64,000 nucleotides of DNA from IMG/VR virus record IMGVR_UViG_3300050821_008578, positions 1-64,000 of that record; one strand, given 5' to 3'. Every line of letters starts with the position of its first letter. Position 1 is the first letter of the stretch. This DNA is from a virus. Under the pieces are notes generated by a model. The model was given only the letters and a program-made list of their open reading frames with translations. It was not told the DNA's origin and did not search any database. A program made the position numbers and the translations under genes. Positions 17,304 to 26,900 of the stretch are shown in pieces.

Positions 17304-18242
17304 ATGTGGATACGTCGAGATATTGCTGCACCCATACCTGCTGGAATAGGGAGTTTAGCTAGTGAAGTAGGATCAGTACTTAGTACTGTTAATCCATTAC
17401 TTACAGCTGCAACTGCTGCTGTTAATGCTGCATCATTATTTTTTAATCCTACTACTAATCCATATTCTGCATTAGCTACAGGGTTATTAACTGAAGCACA
17501 AGTATTAAATAATGATATATTTTCAACTGGTATTTATGAATTATTTGTATCAGGTGATAATGTATCAGGAATTACTGCTCATGATCAATTTGGTATACCT
17601 CTATTAACACCCAGACAAGCTATTAATGCTGCTATTGGCTCTTTTAATGACTTAGGTGATGCAAATAGACCACAATTTAGTATTAATGCTGAAGTATGTG
17701 CATTAGGATTACTTGCTACTGCTCCTAGTTCAGCTCAATTTCTTACATTAGTTAATGGATTATTAAATATTTTTAATATACCTGATTTATCTAATTTTGC
17801 TGTTACTATTAAAAGAAGATCAACTCCTGCAGTACTTCAAGCAGTTCCACCACTTTGGAAGAATTTTAATTTAGCTTCAATTGGTAATTTAAATACAGCT
17901 CAATCAGCAGTAAATAGTGCTATTACAACTGCTCTTGGATATTCATTAGATGCAAGTGCTGCTATTCAAAATTTAAAAAATGTTATTAGTGGTAAACAAG
18001 CACAATTAACTACATTGGAAACCAATTTAAATAATTTAGCCACTAATCTTCAATCTTTTACTGGATTATATACATTGAATGTCCCTCCAGCAGTAGGTGG
18101 TAATGCATTAATTCAGGCTGCGTTACTTGATTGTCCTTTAGAATTATCTACTAATCAATATACAATAATAGTTCTTTTTGTTGGTGGTAGTGTAGGTGGC
18201 ACATTAGAAACAGTTAATGCTTTTAGACAAATGGTACTTTAG
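17304..18242 (+). CDS. Alanine-rich baseplate-region protein, unknown
   Basis: A 312-residue protein rich in Ala, Asn, Thr and Leu, with helical stretches at about 15-65 and 190-245 and a final beta-rich segment. It has no strong ribosome site and begins 5 bases after the coiled-coil gene, suggesting coupled translation. It precedes gp25 in the baseplate operon, so a baseplate structural role is likely by position only. Confidence 0.5.
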   Translation: MWIRRDIAAPIPAGIGSLASEVGSVLSTVNPLLTAATAAVNAASLFFNPTTNPYSALATGLLTEAQVLNNDIFSTGIYELFVSGDNVSGITAHDQFGIPLLTPRQAINAAIGSFNDLGDANRPQFSINAEVCALGLLATAPSSAQFLTLVNGLLNIFNIPDLSNFAVTIKRRSTPAVLQAVPPLWKNFNLASIGNLNTAQSAVNSAITTALGYSLDASAAIQNLKNVISGKQAQLTTLETNLNNLATNLQSFTGLYTLNVPPAVGGNALIQAALLDCPLELSTNQYTIIVLFVGGSVGGTLETVNAFRQMVL

Positions 18243-18259
18243 AAAGGTAGGATAAGAAA

Positions 18260-18631
18260 ATTTCAATTTATTCGGATCTTAACCTATTAAATCCACAAAA
18301 TAGTGCATTAGTATTAGATATAGCAGATATATATCAAAGTCTATATGTTTTATTTAGCACTGGTCCTAATCAACGTCTTTTTCTACCTCAATATAGTTTA
18401 AATATTGAGGAAAATGTTTTTGATTTAATTAATGATATTACTGCATTAGATATTGAAAAGAATATAATTGATGCCATTACTAGATGGGAAGCAAGAGTTA
18501 TTTTAGATTCTAGTAGAACATCTGTTACTCCAGATTATGATAATAATGCTTATAATGTAGTTATTGCATTTGCTATTCAAGGTGTTAATTCTAATAGTCA
18601 ATTTACTTATCAAATGTCCTTTACTCAATAA
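18260..18631 (+). CDS. Baseplate wedge gp25-like protein with AUU start
   Basis: The 124-codon frame matches gp25-like wedge proteins: SIYSDLN at the start, a DIYQSLYVLFSTGPNQRLFLPQYS-like region as in GxRxFxPxxG, and AITRWEARV near residue 80 as in the family's EPRV segment. The frame opens after TAG 18248-18250 and has no ATG, GTG or TTG before codon 118. ATT at 18260 lies 7 bases after AGGA (18249-18252) and yields MSIYSDLN. gp25 is essential in contractile tails, so a pseudogene is unlikely. A sequencing error is the main alternative. Confidence 0.8.
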   Translation: MSIYSDLNLLNPQNSALVLDIADIYQSLYVLFSTGPNQRLFLPQYSLNIEENVFDLINDITALDIEKNIIDAITRWEARVILDSSRTSVTPDYDNNAYNVVIAFAIQGVNSNSQFTYQMSFTQ

Positions 18632-18648
18632 AAGTTAAGGGGTTTTAA

Positions 18649-20508
18649 ATGTCTAGTACCAATGGGATTGGGTTTATTATAAATCCTCAATCTCTTTCAC
18701 AATCAGCTATTACCAATGACTTACAAACATGGGTACAAAGTCTCCCAGACTACCAATCATGGCAATCTTTTTTTGCTTCAAGTGCTGGTACAATAGTACT
18801 TCAATTAATTGGTGGTATGGGTGCATACATAGCTAATGCTATTATTGTTGGTCGTAGAGAAAATTATTTAGCATATACTCAAAATATGAGTTCTGCTATT
18901 GCTATTGCAGAAACACTAGGATATTCAGTTGATAGAGGTAGAAATCCAGTAGTTAGTTTTACTGTTACTCCTAATGTTACAGGATTATTTAATGCATTTA
19001 CTTCAGTAGGAACTATTTTAAATAGAGATATAATTTTATTAGAAGATACAGTATTTAATAATGGTATTGAAACTACTTTTCAAGCAGTAATTGGACAATT
19101 AGTTCAAGAACAACAAACTATTGCAAATTCAAGTCCTCAATTATTTAGATTTCAAACTGGTCCTGTTTCAGATGATTATCAATTATTATTAAATAGTAAT
19201 GTAGTTCTAACTTCTAATAGATTGATTGATTTAATAAATCAATATTTCGCAGTAATTTCAAATGTATTAGGATCAGTTGATGTAAGTTATTTAAATTTAT
19301 CTTCTTATTCAGTAATTTATGGTACTGGTGATATTTTAACATTAAATTATATATTACTTCAAGACACACAATTTTCTCTAGGTGATATAAATTTTGATTA
19401 TGGTACATTAAATACTTACAGCATAGTATCACTTTACCAAGCACCTGAAACTCTACAAGAGATTCAAGTAAATGCACCATTATTTAGTGAAACTCAATTT
19501 GTTATTCGTGGTCGTGATGATTATATGAAAATCTTCAAACTATTGAATAATACAATAAATAGTACTAGTTATATTGATGTTTCTCCTGCAGTAGTTCAAT
19601 TAACTTATGCTACTAACAACTTTTGTTTATTTACCGATGATGAATTAGCTGAATTTATAACTCAATTATCATCTTACAGAGGAATGGGTATTGAACCACC
19701 ATTGATTAGTCAACCAAGTATAAATTTCTTTAATATGAATATTACTGTAGCATTATCTGGTAGTGGAAATATTACTACTGATGTTGGTAATATATTGGAT
19801 GATTATGAACAAGTATTAGGTACTTCTGGAGCAATAGGAACAATACCCTTTTATATAGATTTTGCAGCTATTGAAAATCAAATTGATGCATTAGATTATG
19901 TTCAAATTAGCAGACCAACTTATAATCCTACTACTTGGATAGCTAATACTATTTATTATTTAGGAAATCATGTCAATGCTTCTCCAGCTAATAATGGGAT
20001 AATTTATCAAGTAGTTGGATTTATTTATGCAACTGGTTCAATTGAACCTAGTTTTGTATTAGGTAATGCCACTTATATTGATGGTCGTATTTTATGGACT
20101 AAAATTGCACCACCAGTACCTACTCCACCAATTCTTACATGGTCTTCTAGTACTGTATTTCCACCGGGATCAGTTATTTTAGCTAGCGGTTTTTACTTTC
20201 AATCTAGTAATTACACACCTTCTGCTTCAGCTATTCCTGCAGTTCCTGCTCAAGGTACTTATGAAGGAGTTACTTATACAGCTAATAATGCTGGAGCTAC
20301 AGGAAATATAATTACTCTTGATTTTGATGGTACTTCTACTAATGCTGTAATATTAAATAATTGGAATGCTGTAAATCCATCTAATCCTGCCTCTATTACT
20401 ACAGGTAGTCCAACAGGAGTTTCAACTGCTGGTACTCTGACTTTATCAGGTGGAGAAGATGAAATAACAAATGAACCAGTTTGGGGTAATTTTCCGCCGG
20501 CATGCTGA
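18649..20508 (+). CDS. Baseplate wedge gp6/J-like with C-terminal add-on domains
   Basis: Residues about 1-430 have the layout of gp6/baseplate-J proteins: early helices followed by beta-rich domains, with a strong AAGGGG ribosome site. They join gp25 and gp53 in the wedge and trigger sheath contraction. Residues about 435-480 form a W-x-x-x-T-x-Y-x-x-G-type module also present in the next gene. Residues about 530-605 form a module repeated in the 21539 tail fibre. The add-ons suggest domain shuffling with receptor-facing proteins. Confidence 0.7.
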   Translation: MSSTNGIGFIINPQSLSQSAITNDLQTWVQSLPDYQSWQSFFASSAGTIVLQLIGGMGAYIANAIIVGRRENYLAYTQNMSSAIAIAETLGYSVDRGRNPVVSFTVTPNVTGLFNAFTSVGTILNRDIILLEDTVFNNGIETTFQAVIGQLVQEQQTIANSSPQLFRFQTGPVSDDYQLLLNSNVVLTSNRLIDLINQYFAVISNVLGSVDVSYLNLSSYSVIYGTGDILTLNYILLQDTQFSLGDINFDYGTLNTYSIVSLYQAPETLQEIQVNAPLFSETQFVIRGRDDYMKIFKLLNNTINSTSYIDVSPAVVQLTYATNNFCLFTDDELAEFITQLSSYRGMGIEPPLISQPSINFFNMNITVALSGSGNITTDVGNILDDYEQVLGTSGAIGTIPFYIDFAAIENQIDALDYVQISRPTYNPTTWIANTIYYLGNHVNASPANNGIIYQVVGFIYATGSIEPSFVLGNATYIDGRILWTKIAPPVPTPPILTWSSSTVFPPGSVILASGFYFQSSNYTPSASAIPAVPAQGTYEGVTYTANNAGATGNIITLDFDGTSTNAVILNNWNAVNPSNPASITTGSPTGVSTAGTLTLSGGEDEITNEPVWGNFPPAC

Positions 20509-20526
20509 TTTGATTCAGCTTATAAT

Positions 20527-20551
20527 TCGTTTTCCAAAAGTATTGGAGTAA
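20527..20551 (+). promoter_or_regulatory. Second copy of the late leader motif
   Basis: TCGTTTTCCAAAA-GT-A-TTGGAGTAA repeats the motif at 84-110. Here CCAA and TTGG pair perfectly around AAGTA. It lies in a 52-base gap between the gp6-like gene and the small module gene. Confidence 0.35.
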
Positions 20552-20560
20552 ATTTAATTT

Positions 20561-20920
20561 ATGATTACAATACCTAACTTTACGATAGATAGTGATCTTG
20601 TATGGTTGGCTCGTACATTATTTGGTTCTCCTACTACTTGGGCACCAGGTACTAATTATCAATTAGGTGATACTGTAATTCCAACACCTACATTTTATAC
20701 TAATAATCCTTCATTTCCAACAAATTTAATGTTTCAACTTGTGGCATTTGTTGGAAAATCTAGTGGGTTACAACCATCTTTTCCATTGACAGTTGGTAAT
20801 ACAGTTAATGATAATCAAATACAGTGGTTAGCAATTAATTCAAATGCAAATCCACCTGCACTACCATTTGATCAATATTATGTTATTTCTCCTACTATTA
20901 CGATAGAATCAGCTCAATAA
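20561..20920 (+). CDS. Small protein with a fibre-type W/Y/G module
   Basis: A 119-residue protein whose centre (TNYQLGDTVIP..., MFQLVAFVGKSSGLQPSFP, NQIQWLAI) repeats the module at the C-terminus of the gp6-like protein. Such small beta modules are common in tail fibre and carbohydrate-binding regions of phage proteins. It may decorate the baseplate or connect the fibre. It shares its frame with the following gene, with only a TAA between them. Confidence 0.5.
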   Translation: MITIPNFTIDSDLVWLARTLFGSPTTWAPGTNYQLGDTVIPTPTFYTNNPSFPTNLMFQLVAFVGKSSGLQPSFPLTVGNTVNDNQIQWLAINSNANPPALPFDQYYVISPTITIESAQ

Positions 20921-20935
20921 TCAAATAGGTGTTTT

Positions 20936-21538
20936 ATCGGATTATCATTCAATTCAAATTTTACTAGTATTTTAGCAATTCCACCAAATTTGCAAGATAC
21001 ACCATTGGTGTCTAAAGTAACATCAATGATTGATTATATTGTTACTACTTATGCAACTCAATTTGAAGATATTACATATAAATATTCTAATCCTAATGGT
21101 GCTAGTCCAGATGTAATTATTAATGTAATTAATGAATTTGGATTTGAGTATATTACTAGTGTTATGAGCACAATAACTAATTTTGAATTTAATCAATTAT
21201 TAAGTTTTTTAAGTTTGATTAATTTACTTAAAGGATCTAGACAAGGTTTAGAATTAGTAATGATTCTTCTTGGATTTGATTCTGTTATTACTGAGTGGTG
21301 GCAGGCTACACCTCAAGGCACACCATTCACTTATACATTATTAGTTATTATGAATAATTCAATTGTTGCTAATCCAACATTAACATTAAATAAATTATTA
21401 ATATTTGCTAGAGCATATGTTTATCCTACAATTAGTAATTATACATATCAATTTGATTTCCAATTTGTACAAGCTGCAACTGCATTTGCAGGATTTGGTG
21501 ATCAGACTTATGACTACTCAATAAGTACAAGGATTTAA
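20936..21538 (+). CDS. Baseplate protein gpI-like, possible AUC start
   Basis: A 182-201 residue protein with features of P2 gpI-type tail proteins: an early PPN/TPL segment, a conserved central helix pair (LLSFLSLINLLKGSRQGLELVMILLGFD) and EWW. The first conventional codon is TTG 20990, which has no ribosome site. The open frame continues back to 20921. ATC at 20936 has AGGTG (20927-20931) at suitable spacing and restores an IPPNLQDTPL N-terminus, so I place the start there tentatively. It links wedge and fibres and sits directly before the fibre gene. Confidence 0.6.
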   Translation: MGLSFNSNFTSILAIPPNLQDTPLVSKVTSMIDYIVTTYATQFEDITYKYSNPNGASPDVIINVINEFGFEYITSVMSTITNFEFNQLLSFLSLINLLKGSRQGLELVMILLGFDSVITEWWQATPQGTPFTYTLLVIMNNSIVANPTLTLNKLLIFARAYVYPTISNYTYQFDFQFVQAATAFAGFGDQTYDYSISTRI

Positions 21539-24500
21539 ATGGCATTTTCTGGAATTTTGACAAACGGTGGTTTATCAGCAGCTCAACAAGCTGCAATGAA
21601 CAACGGTTTTTATATTTCGCCGACTAAATTTGGTGTTAGTAACTTAGCAGGTACTCTAGATCCTACTCGTACAATGGCCAATTCAGGCCTTTGGTTTACT
21701 GGTCTTATTTCTAGTCGCGTAGTAATAGATCAAAATACTATTGAATTTATTTGTACTATTCCACCAGGTTCAATACCACCTAATACAACTCAGACAATTC
21801 AAGAAGTATATATCTATATACAAAACCCTCTAGGACCATCTCATCCTGATATATTATTTGCTATTGGTGAAACTAGTGCATCTTCTATTATTGTTTATAA
21901 TCCAACTGGTTCAGTAACACTTGATTTACAAATAGCAATTTTAAATACTAATTTAGTATCTGAAATAGTATTTAAATATACTGAAGCAACTGAGATAGCA
22001 GCTCATAATACAGACCCCAATGCACACCCAGATTATTTAAATGCTTTACATATAGCAGCTATTTTTCCAATAGCTGGTTCTGTTCCATTTATTTATGATG
22101 GTCAATCTTATGATCAATTTCCTCAATTTGATGGAACTCCTGCTACATTAATTTATAATGGAATAACTTTTACTGCTCAGTATAATGGGCCAAATGGTGA
22201 TTCAATTACTCTAATTTTTGATGGAGTAATGACAGTTGATCAAGTATGTTCTGCTTGGAATACTTCTAATCCTACAAATCCAGTACTAAATAATAGTATG
22301 ACAGGTACAGAAGTATTACCTGCAAATACTGAAACATTAAGTGGTGGTACTTTAAATGTAGATCAACATGATGCTGTATATTGTGATACAGATGGTATAT
22401 ATAAACAAGCACTTGCTAATGGAACTATTCAAGCTCAAGTTATTGGTATTGCAGATTTTACTTATAATAAAGTAATATCCCAAGGCTTTATAGCTATGAC
22501 AACTGGTATAGCTGCTGGTACTAATCTATACTTATCAGCGACTAATCCTGGTAAAATAACTTCAGAACCTACTGGTGTGTTTCTTGGGTTGCAAGTTTAT
22601 TCAACCCCAGATACTATATTATTAATTAAATCTGGTGGGTCATCTGGTGGTACTAATAGCCAATTTGATGCTGTAGTTACTAATGCACCGGGTACAACAA
22701 ATTATACTACTACCCAATTAGCTATTAATGCTGTTGGTAGTGGTGCTAATATTCTAATTGATAAATTAGATGTATTAGGATCATTATTAACTACTAGTGG
22801 TAAACAAATAAATTTTGTATTTAATGGTGAATCTACTGGTTGGCAAAGATCAGTTGGTTTAGTTGAAATTCAATTAATTACATTTGGTTCTACCCCAGCA
22901 TCAGGAACTTGGAGATTAGAATTTGGTGGTTCAGCAACTACTGATATGGCTTATAATCTTAATGCAGCTGGAGTTCAAGCTGCATTAAATGCTATTCCTG
23001 CTATTTCTTCTGCTGGTGGATTAACTGTTACAGGAAATTATAGTAGTGGTTTTACTGTTACTTGGAATAATCCTGGACCAGAAGCATTATTTACTCAACT
23101 TAATACTGGTACTAATGAAATACAAAATGTTAATTTTAGTTCTGTACCAACTACTGGTGCATTTAGATTACAATTTTTTGATAGTCCTACTTATGAAACA
23201 GATTATCAGAATTATTTAGATAATACTGCACATTTACAAAGTCTTTGTGATGCTGTTCTTGGTGCTGGTAATAGTCTAATTGGTGGAAGTTTTGGTGCTG
23301 GTTATTATCAAATACAATATATTGGTACTAATGCTAAACAACCAATTGTTTTAGTAACAGTTCAAGAAAATACACTTTATAATGGTGCAACACCAGTAAA
23401 TACTACTGTATCAGAAGTTCAAGCAGGTGTCAGACCTGCTAATGATTTATATAATGGTTCAGATGATTTAGTTTCTATTTCTATTACAGAAGTACAACAT
23501 GGTGCTGTTGTAGGTTCATCAACAGCAATACAATTGAGTGCTAATTATTGTACATTTAATGGTTTAGGATATATAACAGGATTTACTACAGGAATTGATT
23601 TTAATGGTACTATAGGTCATCAGATTGCAGTTGCATTTGATCCAACTACAACTTATCCAATAAATCCACGAGGAGCTCTTCCTGATATAGATTATAGTAC
23701 TGATGGTTCAGTTGGTTTTGCTAATTTTGATAACCCAGAATTTAGAGTAACTCCTCATCCAACTAATCCAAATAGAGTTATTGTTAATGGTGCTACAGTT
23801 TCCAATATTGATGGAACAGTATTTTCTCAATTATTAAATAATCAGTTATTAGAATTCCCAACTTATCAAATTGATTTTGTTGCTGGTAATATTTATGCAT
23901 CAGATGGTGTTACAGTAATAAGTAGTTTTACTCCATTTGGATTAACTAATAATACTTATACTTATTGTGGTATTATTATTGAATCTGGTACTATAAATGC
24001 TGATAATACAGTTGTTGGTAATTTAACATTAATAAATGGTGGTAGTGCTATATCTCCTAGTGCTGCTAGTAAACCAACTCTTTCTCCTGGTTATCCAATT
24101 GGGTATGTATTATTAAATGGTACTGGTGGTGGAGTTTCACCATTAGTGCAAACTGATATAACATTATTTAATCCAGGTTCTAATAGTACAACTACTGATA
24201 ATTCTACTGTTTATCCTATATTAGTTCAAGAAACACCTACTGGTATAATCAATGGTACTAATACTAATTTTACTTTAAGTCAAACACCTAAAACTATTAA
24301 TTCAGTATTAGTTTTTGTTGATAATGTTCTTTTATCAAATTCACAATGGTTTTTAACTGGAACTAATCTTGATTTAAACACAGCCCCAGCTACAGGTCAA
24401 AATGTATATGTATATTATATATCTTCAAATATATATTCTAATGTAACAGCATATCAAGAACAACCAGCTACTACTTCTACTCCAGGATTATATACTCTAA

Positions 24501-25204
24501 CTCAAAATCCTATAACTCAAGCTAGTACTTTAGTTTTTGTTGATTATTTACCTGTTCCCTCTACTGATTGGAATTTAATACAATCTAGTGGTAGTTCTAG
24601 TATCCAATTTACACCAGGTAATATACCAGCTACAGGTCAAAATGTATATGTATGGTATTTATTAGATATTGGTGCTAGTACTGCTTTAGGTGGTGGTGTA
24701 TTTAATCTTAAAAATGAAGGATCAGGAGTTCCAATATTTGATAAGCTACAATTTGGGGTAGCTTATATAAGATCTTTGGTTCAAGGTAGTGGGATAGAAA
24801 TAAGTGCTGATTTATCTGGTAATATAACAATTACAGCTACAGGTGGTGGTGGGGGTAGTGGTCCTGTATCAAATGGATCATTTGCTTCTCCTATTGCTAT
24901 TGATGCTTCAACTGGTATTGTTTTAAGTTCTACTGCTTTAGACCAAGTTTGGTGGGTTACTTCTGATGGTGGTTCTCCGGGAGCAGTGCAAGTTACTGCT
25001 AATCCACAAATATCTTCAACTGCTGGTTTATCTATTGGACAAAGATTAACTCTTTTTGGTGTTACTAATGGTTCTGGTGCATATATAAAATTATCTAATG
25101 GAAATGGTATATTATCAAATGGAGATTTCACATTACCAACTATGCAATGTCTTGTATATATTTGGGATGGAACACAATTTAGTTTACAAAGTAATGAAAT
25201 TTAA
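21539..25204 (+). CDS. Long tail fibre protein
   Basis: A 1221-residue beta-rich fibre. The N-terminus resembles phage tail-collar/gpH-type attachment domains. A DFDG/FDG module at about residues 200-275 is related to the C-terminus of the gp6-like protein. Two copies of a module of about 75-85 residues (about 895-980 and 980-1045) share an identical stretch beginning CCAGCTACAGGTC in DNA. The C-terminus is a compact beta domain after a Gly-rich hinge. It probably recognises the host surface. Confidence 0.75.
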   Translation: MAFSGILTNGGLSAAQQAAMNNGFYISPTKFGVSNLAGTLDPTRTMANSGLWFTGLISSRVVIDQNTIEFICTIPPGSIPPNTTQTIQEVYIYIQNPLGPSHPDILFAIGETSASSIIVYNPTGSVTLDLQIAILNTNLVSEIVFKYTEATEIAAHNTDPNAHPDYLNALHIAAIFPIAGSVPFIYDGQSYDQFPQFDGTPATLIYNGITFTAQYNGPNGDSITLIFDGVMTVDQVCSAWNTSNPTNPVLNNSMTGTEVLPANTETLSGGTLNVDQHDAVYCDTDGIYKQALANGTIQAQVIGIADFTYNKVISQGFIAMTTGIAAGTNLYLSATNPGKITSEPTGVFLGLQVYSTPDTILLIKSGGSSGGTNSQFDAVVTNAPGTTNYTTTQLAINAVGSGANILIDKLDVLGSLLTTSGKQINFVFNGESTGWQRSVGLVEIQLITFGSTPASGTWRLEFGGSATTDMAYNLNAAGVQAALNAIPAISSAGGLTVTGNYSSGFTVTWNNPGPEALFTQLNTGTNEIQNVNFSSVPTTGAFRLQFFDSPTYETDYQNYLDNTAHLQSLCDAVLGAGNSLIGGSFGAGYYQIQYIGTNAKQPIVLVTVQENTLYNGATPVNTTVSEVQAGVRPANDLYNGSDDLVSISITEVQHGAVVGSSTAIQLSANYCTFNGLGYITGFTTGIDFNGTIGHQIAVAFDPTTTYPINPRGALPDIDYSTDGSVGFANFDNPEFRVTPHPTNPNRVIVNGATVSNIDGTVFSQLLNNQLLEFPTYQIDFVAGNIYASDGVTVISSFTPFGLTNNTYTYCGIIIESGTINADNTVVGNLTLINGGSAISPSAASKPTLSPGYPIGYVLLNGTGGGVSPLVQTDITLFNPGSNSTTTDNSTVYPILVQETPTGIINGTNTNFTLSQTPKTINSVLVFVDNVLLSNSQWFLTGTNLDLNTAPATGQNVYVYYISSNIYSNVTAYQEQPATTSTPGLYTLTQNPITQASTLVFVDYLPVPSTDWNLIQSSGSSSIQFTPGNIPATGQNVYVWYLLDIGASTALGGGVFNLKNEGSGVPIFDKLQFGVAYIRSLVQGSGIEISADLSGNITITATGGGGGSGPVSNGSFASPIAIDASTGIVLSSTALDQVWWVTSDGGSPGAVQVTANPQISSTAGLSIGQRLTLFGVTNGSGAYIKLSNGNGILSNGDFTLPTMQCLVYIWDGTQFSLQSNEI

Positions 25205-25249
25205 AAATATTTAAACAATTATATTTAGATATAACAAAATGGAGAAAAA

Positions 25250-26398
25250 ATGAAAAATAAACTATTAATTCTGAGTATGTTATTACTTTCAGTAATAACA
25301 TTTGCTGCTACCCCTACAGATAAACAAATTGATACTATTCAAAATTCCACTGGTGGTTCAATATTATCAGTACCAGGTACTGGTACAACATTAGTTACTG
25401 ATACTAATTCAGTAACTCTTACTAATAAAACTATTAGTGGGTCTGCAAATACTCTTAGTAATATTTCTACATCATCTTTAGCATCTGGATTTACTTTGAG
25501 TGTTGGACAAGGTGGTACAGGGGGTATTACTTTAACTCAAAATGGTGTGTTATTCGGTAATGGTACTTCTGCTGTTGGAATCACTGCTGCAGGGTCACAA
25601 TATCAGGTATTTCAAGCTGGTGCATCTGGCACACCAACAATTGGTGCTTTACAATTGAATCAATCTGCTGCTGTAAGTGGGTCACTTGCTGTTGCTAATG
25701 GTGGTACTGGAACAACTACTTTAACAGCAAATAATGTAATATTAGGTAGTGGTTCTTCAGCAGTAACATTTGCAGCACCAACTCAATATTATTCATTGAT
25801 CGGTAATGCTTCTGGAAATCCAAGTTTTCAACAAGTTTCTTTAACTCAAGGCGTTGTAAATACTCTTCCAGTAAGTAATGGTGGTTTGGGTGCAGCTACT
25901 GAAACTCAATATGGATTGCTAATGGGTAATGGTACTAGTGCAATTACTACTGTTGGACCAAATTCTAACAGTGGGTATGTATTAACTTCTACTGGTGCAA
26001 CTTCAGCCCCTACTTTTCAAGCATTACCTTCTTCTTCTCCTTCTGTTAATAATAGTGCTGCTTCACCACAAAGTGTTACTGCTGCAGGTGGTATTACTTT
26101 AAGTACACCTACTTATCTTAATTTAGTATTTATTAAAGGTAGTGCTTCAGGAAATCAAATGGTAACTGCTACTCCTTCTATTACAGCTTGTACTCTTGCA
26201 GGTCAAACATTAACTATTATTTCTGAAGATGCTACACATACTATTACTCTTCAAAATAACGCTGACCTACCTGGTTCTCAATTATTGCTTAATGGTCCTT
26301 GGACTTCAGGAGAAAACAATTCTTCTCCTAACGTTATTAATTTGATATGTGATGGAGCAGCTACACCTGAATGGGTTGAATACTCCAGAAATAATTGA
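25250..26398 (+). CDS. Secreted fibre-like repeat protein with signal peptide
   Basis: A 382-residue protein with a Sec signal peptide (residues 1-19, Lys-rich start, hydrophobic core, cleavage probably after SVITFA). The mature part has fibre repeats of the GGTG-T-LT-NGVLFGNGTSAV kind (three to four copies) and a compact C-terminal beta domain. Its N-terminal region (TGGSILSVPGTGT...LTNKTISGS) is shared with the next gene. Signal peptides are unusual on tail fibres, so export to the periplasm or envelope during infection should be considered. Confidence 0.6.
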   Translation: MKNKLLILSMLLLSVITFAATPTDKQIDTIQNSTGGSILSVPGTGTTLVTDTNSVTLTNKTISGSANTLSNISTSSLASGFTLSVGQGGTGGITLTQNGVLFGNGTSAVGITAAGSQYQVFQAGASGTPTIGALQLNQSAAVSGSLAVANGGTGTTTLTANNVILGSGSSAVTFAAPTQYYSLIGNASGNPSFQQVSLTQGVVNTLPVSNGGLGAATETQYGLLMGNGTSAITTVGPNSNSGYVLTSTGATSAPTFQALPSSSPSVNNSAASPQSVTAAGGITLSTPTYLNLVFIKGSASGNQMVTATPSITACTLAGQTLTIISEDATHTITLQNNADLPGSQLLLNGPWTSGENNSSPNVINLICDGAATPEWVEYSRNN

Positions 26399-26449
26399 TA
26401 TTATATCTAATTACCTTATCACTTCATAAGATAATTTAAGGAAAAATTA

Positions 26450-26881
26450 ATGAAATTATTTCTATTAATTATATTTTGGTCAGCATTAGCTTACTCTACT
26501 ACCCCTGTATCAAAAACAATTGATAATCTTAAAACTACAGGTGGTAGTACCCTAGCTTTACCATCTACAGGTACTAATTTAGCCACTGATACTAATACTC
26601 TTACTTTTACGGGTAAGACTATCAGTGGTTCTAATAATACATTAAGTCAATTACCTGTTGAATCTCAAATGCAACAGGATATATTTTATGGTAATAGTAC
26701 AACAACTTCATTTACATTATCGTTTTCCCAAGTATCAGTATCTGGGTTATTATGTTATTTAGATGGTATGGCTTTAGTTCAAGGATCAAGTAATGATTAT
26801 ACTGCATCTGGTACAACATTATCACTAAATGTAGCCCCAGCTACAGGTCAACGTATTTTATGTATTTATTCAAAATATTAA
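26450..26881 (+). CDS. Secreted small fibre-like protein, paralogue of the preceding gene
   Basis: A 143-residue protein with a signal peptide (residues 1-15, ending SALAYS), a TGGS-x-LALPSTGTNLATDTN-type segment paralogous to the preceding gene, and a C-terminal module also found twice in the 1221-residue fibre (ending APATGQRILCIYSKY). It looks like a short fusion of those two parts. AAGGAAA precedes the ATG. Confidence 0.55.
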   Translation: MKLFLLIIFWSALAYSTTPVSKTIDNLKTTGGSTLALPSTGTNLATDTNTLTFTGKTISGSNNTLSQLPVESQMQQDIFYGNSTTTSFTLSFSQVSVSGLLCYLDGMALVQGSSNDYTASGTTLSLNVAPATGQRILCIYSKY

Positions 26882-26900
26882 GGAGTTAGTTATAATTAGT

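Noticed and set aside
24781-25131. Antisense proline-rich frame in the tail fibre gene
   Set aside because: Mirror of the glycine-rich fibre codons; no start signal.
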